A stretch of 25,033 bases of DNA from XN24 sp047921395 (lineage in GTDB: Bacteria > Pseudomonadota > Gammaproteobacteria > Steroidobacterales > XN24). The position numbers and the translations under genes were made by a program. Of this stretch, positions 1 through 6,090 are shown piece by piece (positions within the stretch are counted from its first letter, which is position 1; the number at the start of each line of letters is the position of its first letter). Under the pieces are notes generated by a model. It did no database searches, was not told the DNA's origin, and worked only from the letters and a program-made list of their open reading frames with translations. The DNA lies in the NCBI GenBank assembly GCA_047921395.1, contig JBLRWH010000038.1, positions 1-25,033 on the forward strand, read 5' to 3'.

Positions 1-2
1 CC

Positions 3-107
3 CACTCCGCGGCCTACGACGCGCGCATCACCGCCGAGGTGTTCTGCGCGATCGTAAACCAGTTTCGGGGCATCTACGAACGGCGACGGGGACGGGGACG
101 GGACTGA
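3..107 (+). CDS. rnt: Ribonuclease T, C-terminal fragment (cut by window edge)
   Basis: An open frame enters from the left edge and ends at TGA 105-107, giving 34 residues that begin HSAAYDARITAEVFCAIVNQ. This resembles the conserved C-terminal end of RNase T (HSA-YD---TA--FC-IVN), the DEDD-family 3'-5' exoribonuclease that trims tRNA and other stable RNA ends. In that family the His and Asp here belong to the last exonuclease motif. The tail is Arg/Gly-rich (RRRGRGRD), encoded by a short GACGGG-type tandem repeat at about 84-104. The neighbour grxD is convergent; rnt and grxD also lie near each other in other gammaproteobacteria. Only the tail is visible, so the call rests on this motif. Confidence 0.8.
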   Translation, partial: HSAAYDARITAEVFCAIVNQFRGIYERRRGRGRD

Positions 108-165
108 TTCAAGCAACAGGGAACACTGCCCGCAGGCAGCATCCCCTCTTGGTCCGCCGGGCCGA

Positions 166-489
166 TCAGGCCTTCGCCAAGGCCTCGTCGAGGAGCTTCT
201 TCAGCTCGCCCGAGTGATACATCTCGACTACGATATCGCAGCCGCCGATCAGCTCGCCGTGGACGTACAGCTGGGGATAGGTCGGCCAGTTCGAGTAGGC
301 CTTCAGCCCCTCGCGGATCTCGGGATCCTCGAAGATATTGAACGATGCGAATTCCGTGCCACAAGCCCTGAGCGCGGAGGCGACCTGCGCTGAGAAGCCG
401 CACTGCGGGAAATCCGGGTTGCCTTTCATGAACAGCAGGACCGGATGCGCCTCGAGCGTCTTCCGGATCCGCTCATTGATGTCTGCCAT
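166..489 (-). CDS. grxD: Monothiol CGFS glutaredoxin (Grx4 type)
   Basis: This encodes a 107-aa monothiol glutaredoxin of the Grx4/Grx5 class. The family acts in the cytoplasm as a [2Fe-2S] cluster carrier and scaffold, usually with BolA proteins, rather than as a general disulfide reductase. The CGFS active site is at residues 30-33 in KGNPDFPQCGFSAQ. The conserved WPTYPQLYV and GGCDIVVEMYHSGEL segments, which bind glutathione, are both present. I chose the ATG at 489 because it gives the family's usual N-terminus (MADINERI) and has AGGAG 9 nt upstream; the frame could extend to 540 but would add an atypical leader. It is third in a minus-strand series after sodB and the BON lipoprotein, with a 47-nt gap, so co-transcription is plausible. 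All three fit iron and oxidative homeostasis. Confidence 0.95.
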   Translation of the reverse strand: MADINERIRKTLEAHPVLLFMKGNPDFPQCGFSAQVASALRACGTEFASFNIFEDPEIREGLKAYSNWPTYPQLYVHGELIGGCDIVVEMYHSGELKKLLDEALAKA

Positions 490-536
490 CGCCACTGTCT
501 CCTGGTTGAACAAGTTCACTCGTGCCATTGTCTGCC

Positions 537-887
537 TCACTTGGCGGGCTCACGCACTATTTTTATCTCGTTGCGGACGGATTTTACGCCCTCGACAGAG
601 GCGGCGAGCCGCTCGGCCTGCTCACGCGGCAGGCTGCTGCTGACCTCGCCGCCCAGGGTCACTACCCCTTCATAGGTCTCGACACTGATCGACAGCCCGT
701 CGACGTACTTGTCGCCGATCAGGCGGGCCTTGATGGCGGCCGTGATGCGGCCGTCCGTGGCGACCACGGCCGGCTCGCGCTCGTCCTTGCCCAGATAATA
801 ACCGCCCACCGCGGCCCCGCCGACGGCCAGCGGCACACATCCGGACAGCAACAGCATGACCGGAAGGAACGTCGCGAACCGCGTCAC
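537..887 (-). CDS. BON-domain outer-membrane/periplasmic lipoprotein
   Basis: A 116-aa protein with a lipoprotein signal peptide: MTRF start, hydrophobic core and lipobox LLLSGC with the lipidated Cys at residue 17. A Gly/Ala-rich linker follows (about 18-35), then one BON domain (about 44-113) with the typical pattern of IKARLIGDKYVDGLSISVET, a central VVTLGGEV strand and VRNEIKIV. BON proteins such as OsmY and DolP (YraP) associate with phospholipid membranes and protect envelope integrity; those enterics carry two BON domains whereas this has one. The start is GTG at 887, which gives a proper signal peptide; no better upstream start exists in frame. The gene begins 22 nt after the sodB stop, so it is probably co-transcribed with sodB. 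The exact function is unknown. Confidence 0.8.
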   Translation of the reverse strand: MTRFATFLPVMLLLSGCVPLAVGGAAVGGYYLGKDEREPAVVATDGRITAAIKARLIGDKYVDGLSISVETYEGVVTLGGEVSSSLPREQAERLAASVEGVKSVRNEIKIVREPAK

Positions 888-909
888 GGCGATGATTTTC
901 CCGCGGGTC

Positions 910-1488
910 TCAACCGAAGTTCTTCGCGACGAAGTCCCAGTTCACGAGCTGCCAGAAGGCCTCGAGGTACTTGGGCCGCGCATTGCGGTAATCGATGTAG
1001 TACGCGTGTTCCCACACGTCGCAGGTCAGCAGCGGCGTGTCCTTGCCCGTCAGGGGCGTCTCGGCGTTGCTGGTCTGCACGATCGCCAGCTTGCCATCGG
1101 GCTGCTTGACGAGCCAGGCCCAGCCCGAGCCGAACAGCGTGACGGCCTTGTCGGAGAACTGCTTGTGGAATTCCTCGAAGGAACCGAAGGCGTCGTCGAT
1201 CGCCTTGGCGAGCGCGCCGCCCGGCTTGCCGCCGCCGTTCGGCGACAGGCAGTGCCAGTAGAACGTGTGGTTCCAGACCTGGGCCGCGTTGTTGAACACG
1301 CCGCCGGAACTGCCCCGGACCACGTCCTCGAGCGAGGCGCCGGCGAGCTCGGTGCCCTCGAGCAGGCCGTTGAGCTTGTCGACATAGGTCCGGTGATGCT
1401 TGCCATAGTGGTACTCGAGTGTCTCCCGGGAGATGTGCGGCTCGAGGGCATCCATCGCATAGGGAAGATCAGGAAGGGTGTGCGCCAT
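910..1488 (-). CDS. sodB: Superoxide dismutase, iron type
   Basis: This 192-aa cytoplasmic enzyme converts superoxide to oxygen and hydrogen peroxide. All four metal ligands are visible: His27 (EYHYGKHH), His74 (VWNHTFYW), Asp157 and His161 (DVWEHAYYIDY). Gln70 in NNAAQ and the FGSGWAWL segment are the pattern of Fe-SOD rather than Mn-SOD. The length matches E. coli SodB. The ATG at 1488 has AAGGAG six bases upstream. The same frame remains open for another 700 bases, but that part is only the shadow of nadC. Divergent from nadC; followed after 22 nt by the BON lipoprotein. Its leader contains two inverted-repeat structures (see separate entry). In enterics sodB is controlled by Fur and the RyhB sRNA; I see no obvious Fur box here. 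Confidence 0.97.
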   Translation of the reverse strand: MAHTLPDLPYAMDALEPHISRETLEYHYGKHHRTYVDKLNGLLEGTELAGASLEDVVRGSSGGVFNNAAQVWNHTFYWHCLSPNGGGKPGGALAKAIDDAFGSFEEFHKQFSDKAVTLFGSGWAWLVKQPDGKLAIVQTSNAETPLTGKDTPLLTCDVWEHAYYIDYRNARPKYLEAFWQLVNWDFVAKNFG

Positions 1489-1503
1489 AGCGGACTCCTT
1501 GGA

Positions 1504-1549
1504 ATTTTCAACAATTGGTAGCGGCTTGAAAATCGGGGCAAACGCCCCG
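1504..1549 (-). other. Two consecutive inverted repeats in the sodB 5' leader
   Basis: In the transcribed (minus) direction a 6-bp GC stem with arms CGGGGC/GCCCCG and a 4-nt loop (1534-1549) is followed by a second inverted repeat, ATTTTCAA (1526-1533) and TTGAAAAT (1504-1511), separated by 14 nt and ending about 9 nt before the Shine-Dalgarno. The first stem is followed by a short U-rich stretch and could pause or partly terminate transcription; the second could sequester or position the ribosome site. They could equally be a DNA operator. Function is inferred only. Confidence 0.4.
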
Positions 1550-1563
1550 GGCACGTTGACCGA

Positions 1564-1572
1564 AGTATACCA
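1564..1572 (-). promoter_or_regulatory. Candidate extended -10 promoter of sodB
   Basis: The minus strand reads TGGTATACT, an extended -10 (TGn followed by TATACT, 5 of 6 consensus), placing the start near 1557 with a leader of about 70 nt. No convincing -35 lies upstream, which extended -10 promoters tolerate. On the plus strand TATACT at 1624-1629 is a weaker -10 candidate for nadC. Confidence 0.45.
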
Positions 1573-1656
1573 GACGCCCCGTCGGCATCTGCCGCGTCGC
1601 GCCCCGCCCCGCGCGGCTCGGGCTATACTTTCGCCCGCCACGCCCGAGGATCCCCG

Positions 1657-2526
1657 ATGCCCCATCCGGAACTCCCGCCAGACCTCCCGTCGGTCGTCGC
1701 CCGTGCCCTCGAAGAGGACATCGGGACCGGGGACGTCACCGCCGATCTCATTCCCGCGGCCTGCCGGGCCGCGGCGGTGGTCGTCAGCCGGGAGGACGCG
1801 GTGCTCTGCGGCGCGGCCTGGTTCAACGAGGTGTTCGCGCAGCTCGACGTAACGGTTTCCATCCAGTGGTCGGCGGGCGACGGTGACCGGATCATGCCGG
1901 GCACGGAGCTCTGTCGACTGAGCGGCCCCGCCCGCACGTTGCTCAGCGGCGAGCGGACCGCCCTCAACTTCCTGCAGGCACTGTCGGGCACCGCGACCGT
2001 CTCGCGGCGCTACGCCGAGGCCGTGGCCGGCACGGGCTGCCGCGTGCTCGACACGCGCAAGACGATCCCCGGCCTGCGTGCAGCGCAGAAATATGCCGTG
2101 GCCTGCGGCGGCGCGACCAACCACCGGCACGGTCTCTACGATGCGATTCTGATCAAGGAAAACCACATCATCTCGGCCGGGGGGATCGCGGCGGCGCTGC
2201 ACGCAGCGCGCCGCGCGCATCCCGGCCTGAGCGTCGAAATCGAGGTGGAGTCACTGGCGGAGCTCGACGAGGCCCTCGCCGCGGGTGCGGACATCGTGCT
2301 GCTGGATAATTTGGAGCTCGAGCTGCTGCGCGCGGCCGTGGCCCGGGTCCGCGAACGGTCCGGCTGCATGACTCGCCTCGAGGCCTCGGGCAACGTCGAA
2401 CTCGCCAACGTGCGCGCCATCGCGGAGACCGGGGTGGACTTCGTGTCGGTCGGTGGACTGACCAAGCACGTGCGCGCGGTGGACCTCTCGATGCGTTTTC
2501 GGCTCGACCCGTCGCCGGGCCGCTGA
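1657..2526 (+). CDS. nadC: Nicotinate-nucleotide pyrophosphorylase (quinolinate phosphoribosyltransferase)
   Basis: A 289-aa cytoplasmic enzyme of de novo NAD synthesis that condenses quinolinate with PRPP to nicotinate mononucleotide, releasing CO2 and pyrophosphate. The N-terminal domain shows LEEDIGTGDVTADLIP. The active-site block is RKTIPGLRAAQKYAVACGG followed by NHRHGLYDAILIKENHI, with the basic Arg/Lys/His residues that bind quinolinate and PRPP. The C-terminal barrel has IEVEVESLAEL-like, DIVLLDNL, LEASGNV and VDFVSVGGLTKH strands. Length is typical. The ATG is preceded by GAGG at 7 nt. It stands alone, divergent from sodB and upstream of fadE, and is probably its own transcription unit. 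Confidence 0.97.
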   Translation: MPHPELPPDLPSVVARALEEDIGTGDVTADLIPAACRAAAVVVSREDAVLCGAAWFNEVFAQLDVTVSIQWSAGDGDRIMPGTELCRLSGPARTLLSGERTALNFLQALSGTATVSRRYAEAVAGTGCRVLDTRKTIPGLRAAQKYAVACGGATNHRHGLYDAILIKENHIISAGGIAAALHAARRAHPGLSVEIEVESLAELDEALAAGADIVLLDNLELELLRAAVARVRERSGCMTRLEASGNVELANVRAIAETGVDFVSVGGLTKHVRAVDLSMRFRLDPSPGR

Positions 2527-2661
2527 TCCGCCCTGTTGCAGCGCACTAGGCGCGGCCCGTCTCACGGGACTGCCGGCGCGCTGCCAGCGCCCTGAATATC
2601 AGCGCTCGCTGAAATATTTCCGTGGCCCTGCGGGTCTATTTTGCACTGCGAAACAGGACGG

Positions 2662-2675
2662 CAAACAATTGTTTG
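2662..2675. promoter_or_regulatory. PsrA-type operator upstream of fadE
   Basis: CAAACAATTGTTTG is a perfect 14-nt palindrome of the form CAAAC-N4-GTTTG. This matches the published PsrA motif (C/G)AAAC-N2-4-GTTT(G/C); PsrA is a TetR-family, long-chain-acyl-responsive repressor of fatty-acid degradation genes in pseudomonads. It lies about 120 nt upstream of the fadE start in the 268-nt gap after nadC. A weak -10 (TATAAG, 2718-2723) lies downstream and another (TATTTT, 2637-2642) just upstream, so the exact geometry is unclear. No psrA gene is in the window. Confidence 0.6.
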
Positions 2676-2794
2676 AATCGGCGACCCGATCGCTTGCAGC
2701 GCCCGGATTGCGTGGGTTATAAGCAGATGATGCAGTGCGGCAGTCGCGTCGCAACACGCCCTTGCGGGCCATGGAAACACAGGCGGAGAACATG

Positions 2795-5227
2795 ATGTCC
2801 GGAATCACCTGGTTGCTCCTGATCCTCATCACACTCGGCGTCCTCGCATACTGGCGCAGTGCGCTGCCCGTATGGACCGGCGTCGCCGCGATCCTGCTGC
2901 TGGCGATCCAGCTCACCGGCGGCGGCCTCACGCCGCTGCCGTGGCTCGTCTTCGCCGTCGTGGCCGGCCTCCTGAATATCAAGCCTGTGCGGCGCGCGGT
3001 GCTCAGCAAGCCGCTGCTCAAGTGGTTCAAGTCCGTCCTTCCACCGATGTCCGCCACCGAGAAAGATGCCATCGACGCCGGCACGGTCTGGTGGGATGCG
3101 GAGCTGTTCAGCGGCCGCCCGAACTGGAACGAGCTGCTGAGCACGCCGCGCGCCGAGCTCACCCCGGAGGAACGCGCGTTCCTGGACGGTCCGGTCAATG
3201 AACTGTGCCGCATGCTCGACGACTGGAAGATCAACCAGGAACTGAACGACCTGCCGCCGGAGGTCTGGTCCTTCCTCGGTAAGCACGGTTTCTTCGGCAT
3301 GATCATCCCGAAGGAATACGGCGGCCTGGACTTCTCCGCCCGCGCACAGTCCGAGGTCGTGATGAAGGTCGCGAGCCGCAGCGGCGCCGCCGCCGTGACC
3401 GTCATGGTGCCAAACTCGCTCGGCCCCGGCGAGCTGCTGATGCACTACGGGACCATGGAACAGAAACAGTATTTCCTGCCGCGGCTGGCCCGGGGCGAGG
3501 AAATCCCGGCCTTTGCCCTCACGGGGCCTTGGGCGGGCTCGGACGCCGGCGCGATGCCGGATGTGGGGGTGGTCTGCAAGGGCGAGTACAAAGGCAAAGA
3601 GGTGCTCGGATTCCGGGTCAACTGGTCCAAGCGCTACATTACGCTCGGCCCGATCGCGACGATTCTCGGCCTCGCCTTCAAGGCCCGCGATCCCGACGGC
3701 CTGCTCGGTGGCAAGAAGGACCTCGGCATCACCTGCGCACTCATCCCGACGGACGCGCCCGGGGTGGAAATCGGCTTGCGGCACAATCCGGGCGGCGCCT
3801 TCCTGAACGGCCCGAACAGCGGCACCGACGTGTTCGTGCCGATGGACTGGATCATCGGCGGCCAGGCCCAGGTCGGCAACGGCTGGAAGATGCTCATGGA
3901 CTGCCTGTCCGTCGGGCGGGCGATCTCCCTGCCGGCCCTCGGTACGGCTGGCGGCAAGGCGGCGGCGCGCATGACCGGCGCTTACGCGCGGGTGCGACGC
4001 CAGTTCAAGATCCCGATTGGCCGCTTCGAGGGCATCGAGGAACCCCTCGCCCGCATCGGCGGCATCACCTACCGGATGGACGCGGCCCGGGTCCTGACCG
4101 CGACCGCGCTGGCGCTGGGCGGCAAGCCGTCCGTGCTGTCAGCCATCCTGAAATACAACAACACCGAAGGCATGCGCACCACGATCAACGACGCGATGGA
4201 CGTGCATGCCGGCCGCGCCGTGTGCCTCGGCCCGAGCAATTATCTGGCGCAGAGCTACCAGACGGTGCCGGTCGCCATCACCGTCGAGGGCGCGAACATC
4301 CTGACCCGGAGCATGATCATCTTCGGGCAGGGCGCGATCCGCTGCCATCCCTACGTGCTCAAGGAAATGCTGGCCGCCGCCGCCGAGGACAGGACCGCGG
4401 GGCTCAAGGCGTTCGACGCGGCGTTCTTCGCCCACACGGGGTTCACGATCAGCAACTTGGTGCGCTCCTTCGTGCTCGCGCTGACCGGCGCGCGCTTCGT
4501 CAAGGCGCCGGACCTCGGGCCGACGGCCGTGTATGCCAGGCGGCTGACCCGGATGAGCGCTTCCTTCGCCCTGCTCGCCGACATCGCGATGATGACGCTG
4601 GGCGGCGACCTGAAGCGGCGCGAGAAGATCTCGGGGCGCTTCGCCGACATCCTGAGCCACCTCTACATGGCCTCCGCCGTGCTGAAGCGCTTCGAGGATG
4701 ACGGCCGGCCCGCTGCCGACCTGCCGATCGTGCGCTGGGCGCTCGAGGACTCGCTGGCGATCATCGAGGAGCGGCTGGACGGCATCCTGCGCAACTTCCC
4801 GGTGCGCGGCGTGGGTCCCGTGATGCGGCCGTTCGTGCTGCCGCTGGGCCGGCGTTCGAAGGGCGCATCGGACCAACTGGGCCACGAAGTCGCAAAGCTG
4901 CTGCTGAGTCCTTCGGAGACGCGCGACCGCCTGACCGACGGCCTGTTCATCCAGCGCAGCGAGGACGACCCCATGGGCCTGATGGAGCTGGCGCTGGAAA
5001 AGGTGATCGCCGCCGAGCCGGTGGAGCGCAAGCTGGCGAAGGCCTTCGGCGCGAGCATCAACAGCGAGAACATGGACGCCGTCCTGAAGCGGGGTGTCAC
5101 CGAGGGCGCCATCAACGAGCTGGAAGCGGAGACCGTGCGCGAGGCGATGGCCATCACGACCAAGGCGATCGCCGTGGACGATTTCCCGGGCGAGCAGACA
5201 CAGAAGGCGGGTCAGCAGGCCGCCTAG
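2795..5227 (+). CDS. fadE: Acyl-CoA dehydrogenase, FadE type
   Basis: About 810 aa, the size of E. coli FadE (814), and colinear with it. FadE catalyses the first, FAD-dependent step of fatty-acid beta-oxidation, acyl-CoA to trans-2-enoyl-CoA. The N-terminus has two or three hydrophobic segments (about 1-60), suggesting inner-membrane association. The acyl-CoA dehydrogenase body follows: MSATEKDAIDAGTVWW, FFGMIIPKEYGGLDFSA, VPNSLGPGELL, AGSDAGAMPD, KRYITLGPIATILGLAFK, GWKMLMDCLSVGRAISLP, and VEGANILTRSMIIFGQGAI near the catalytic glutamate. The rest is the FadE-specific C-terminal domain. Where E. coli has SPEAGSDAG this protein has GPWAGSDAG. Adjacent ATGs lie at 2792 and 2795; GGAG is 6 nt from the second, so I chose that. 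A PsrA-type operator upstream suggests induction by fatty acids. Confidence 0.95.
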   Translation: MSGITWLLLILITLGVLAYWRSALPVWTGVAAILLLAIQLTGGGLTPLPWLVFAVVAGLLNIKPVRRAVLSKPLLKWFKSVLPPMSATEKDAIDAGTVWWDAELFSGRPNWNELLSTPRAELTPEERAFLDGPVNELCRMLDDWKINQELNDLPPEVWSFLGKHGFFGMIIPKEYGGLDFSARAQSEVVMKVASRSGAAAVTVMVPNSLGPGELLMHYGTMEQKQYFLPRLARGEEIPAFALTGPWAGSDAGAMPDVGVVCKGEYKGKEVLGFRVNWSKRYITLGPIATILGLAFKARDPDGLLGGKKDLGITCALIPTDAPGVEIGLRHNPGGAFLNGPNSGTDVFVPMDWIIGGQAQVGNGWKMLMDCLSVGRAISLPALGTAGGKAAARMTGAYARVRRQFKIPIGRFEGIEEPLARIGGITYRMDAARVLTATALALGGKPSVLSAILKYNNTEGMRTTINDAMDVHAGRAVCLGPSNYLAQSYQTVPVAITVEGANILTRSMIIFGQGAIRCHPYVLKEMLAAAAEDRTAGLKAFDAAFFAHTGFTISNLVRSFVLALTGARFVKAPDLGPTAVYARRLTRMSASFALLADIAMMTLGGDLKRREKISGRFADILSHLYMASAVLKRFEDDGRPAADLPIVRWALEDSLAIIEERLDGILRNFPVRGVGPVMRPFVLPLGRRSKGASDQLGHEVAKLLLSPSETRDRLTDGLFIQRSEDDPMGLMELALEKVIAAEPVERKLAKAFGASINSENMDAVLKRGVTEGAINELEAETVREAMAITTKAIAVDDFPGEQTQKAGQQAA

Positions 5228-5242
5228 CGCTGTTCTAGACCG

Positions 5243-5314
5243 CGGGACCGGACCGTCACAGGCCCGTCGCGCTCGGGAAACCTTTATCTCGCGCGCCGGG
5301 CCTGTGACGTCCCG
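5243..5314 (+). repeat. Hairpin A of an inverted hairpin pair between fadE and nnrU
   Basis: Perfect 12-bp arms GTCACAGGCCCG (5255-5266) and CGGGCCTGTGAC (5297-5308) are extended outward by CGGGAC/GTCCCG (5243-5248 with 5309-5314, after a 6-nt bulge) and inward by CGCGC/GCGCG (5268-5272 with 5291-5295). The loop region 5272-5291 reads CTCGGGAAACCTTTATCTCG. The same core recurs on the opposite strand in hairpin B, inside a stem of different sequence. There is no U-tract, so it is not a textbook intrinsic terminator, although it sits just 3' of fadE. Confidence 0.7.
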
Positions 5315-5329
5315 ACCCCGCTGCCTTGT

Positions 5330-5343
5330 CGCCAGGCCTGGCG
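5330..5343. repeat. 14-nt perfect palindrome between the two hairpins
   Basis: CGCCAGGCCTGGCG is its own reverse complement and lies between hairpins A and B, in the 69-nt spacer. It may be the centre of a larger symmetric element or a protein-binding site. In sequence this GC-rich, such a palindrome alone is weak evidence. Confidence 0.4.
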
Positions 5344-5383
5344 CTTGAGGGCGCCTCCGCGGCCAGCCGCGCAGTGGCCGGAA

Positions 5384-5440
5384 CGCGGCAGGGTTCGCCG
5401 ACCGAGATAAAGATTTCCGAGGGCGGTGGACCCTGCCGCG
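5384..5440 (-). repeat. Hairpin B of the inverted hairpin pair
   Basis: Perfect 11-bp arms CGCGGCAGGGT (5384-5394) and ACCCTGCCGCG (5430-5440) have a partly paired inner stem (5395-5400 with 5424-5429, including G-U pairs when read as plus-strand RNA). On the minus strand its loop (5421-5403) reads CTCGGAAATCTTTATCTCG. That matches hairpin A's core except for one missing G and one C-to-T change, while the stem sequences are unrelated. Equivalently, on one strand the two loops are complementary over about 18 positions. It ends 28 nt from the nnrU stop. Confidence 0.7.
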
Positions 5441-5468
5441 GTTCGGTCACGGTCCAGCGGTGGCCAGG

Positions 5469-6041
5469 CTACATGACGGGCATGCGGAACAGCAGCAGGT
5501 GACCGCCGCCGAACGCCAGCCACCACCAGGCGCCGATGCCCGCCGCGACTGCCACGCCGTCCCATAGCAGCGACGGCGCCCGGGCCGGGGCCGCCCGCGG
5601 ACGCCGGAACGAGGCGATCATCACGATATGTCCCCAGGCGAAAAAACCGCCGAACAGCAGCAGGTCTGCGATCCGCCCGTTCACCAGCAGGTGCAGCGCC
5701 GCCCAGATGACCGTGGCGATGATCATCGGGTGCCTGAGCGTCGCCCGGATGCGGCCGGGGAGGTAGGCCGACAGGAACACCACCAGCACCGGCAGCATGG
5801 CCAGGCCGACCAACATGCGCATCCAGCCGGGCGCGGGCCCCCACAGCATCGGGCTGGACCAGCGGATCGCCGCGTAGCCCATGACCATCAGTAAGAAGCC
5901 CGCGATGGCGGCGATGGAGTACACGCCTTTCCAGCCGAGTGGGCCGAGGCGGGCCAGCATGGATTCGCGGAAATCGGGCGCGAGCACGCGCACCAGGTGG
6001 GTGCCGAAAAACAGCACCATCCCGGCAATCAGCATCATCAT
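5469..6041 (-). CDS. NnrU family integral membrane protein
   Basis: A 190-aa polytopic inner-membrane protein with about five or six hydrophobic helices (roughly residues 1-17, 38-58, 73-93, 104-118, 122-145, 160-180). It matches the NnrU family through FFGTHLVR near the N-terminus, LGPLGWKGVYSIAAIAGF, LRHPMI and NGRIADLLLFGGFFAWG. NnrU was named in a denitrifier for a gene needed for nitrite and nitric-oxide reductase activity. Members in non-denitrifiers, including isoprenoid-related ones, have other or unknown roles. No denitrification genes are nearby, so I do not infer that function. Three consecutive ATGs begin the gene; GGAG lies 9 nt before the first. It follows the cyclic-di-GMP gene after 49 nt on the same strand and is convergent with fadE. 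Confidence 0.8.
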   Translation of the reverse strand: MMMLIAGMVLFFGTHLVRVLAPDFRESMLARLGPLGWKGVYSIAAIAGFLLMVMGYAAIRWSSPMLWGPAPGWMRMLVGLAMLPVLVVFLSAYLPGRIRATLRHPMIIATVIWAALHLLVNGRIADLLLFGGFFAWGHIVMIASFRRPRAAPARAPSLLWDGVAVAAGIGAWWWLAFGGGHLLLFRMPVM

Positions 6042-6090
6042 GAGGACTCTCTCCAGGTGAAAACCCGGAGAGCTTAGCAGATGGGCCCGT

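Noticed and set aside
84..104. GACGGG tandem repeat in the RNase T tail as a regulatory or mobile repeat
   Set aside because: It is only about three units, lies in coding sequence and simply encodes an Arg/Gly tail; slippage in GC-rich DNA explains it.
560..575. TTTTTATCTCG near the 3' end of the BON gene as a third copy of the fadE-nnrU hairpin core
   Set aside because: Only about 9 nt match, there are no flanking inverted arms, and the bases encode the conserved NEIKIV strand of the BON domain.
1489..2220. Long minus-strand open frame extending SodB by 244 residues upstream, antisense to nadC
   Set aside because: It lies opposite the clearly recognisable nadC, is low-complexity Arg/Ala/Gly-rich, and SodB has a normal length and a strong ribosome site at 1488. 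Long shadow frames are expected in such GC-rich sequence.
5243..5440. The hairpins as ordinary intrinsic terminators for fadE and nnrU
   Set aside because: Neither hairpin is followed by a U-tract in the direction needed, the loops are long, and a terminator gives no reason for a conserved loop. A transcript-end role is still possible but not the textbook kind.
5469..6041. NnrU as evidence for denitrification
   Set aside because: No nitrite, nitric-oxide or nitrous-oxide reductase gene is nearby and the family occurs widely outside denitrifiers.
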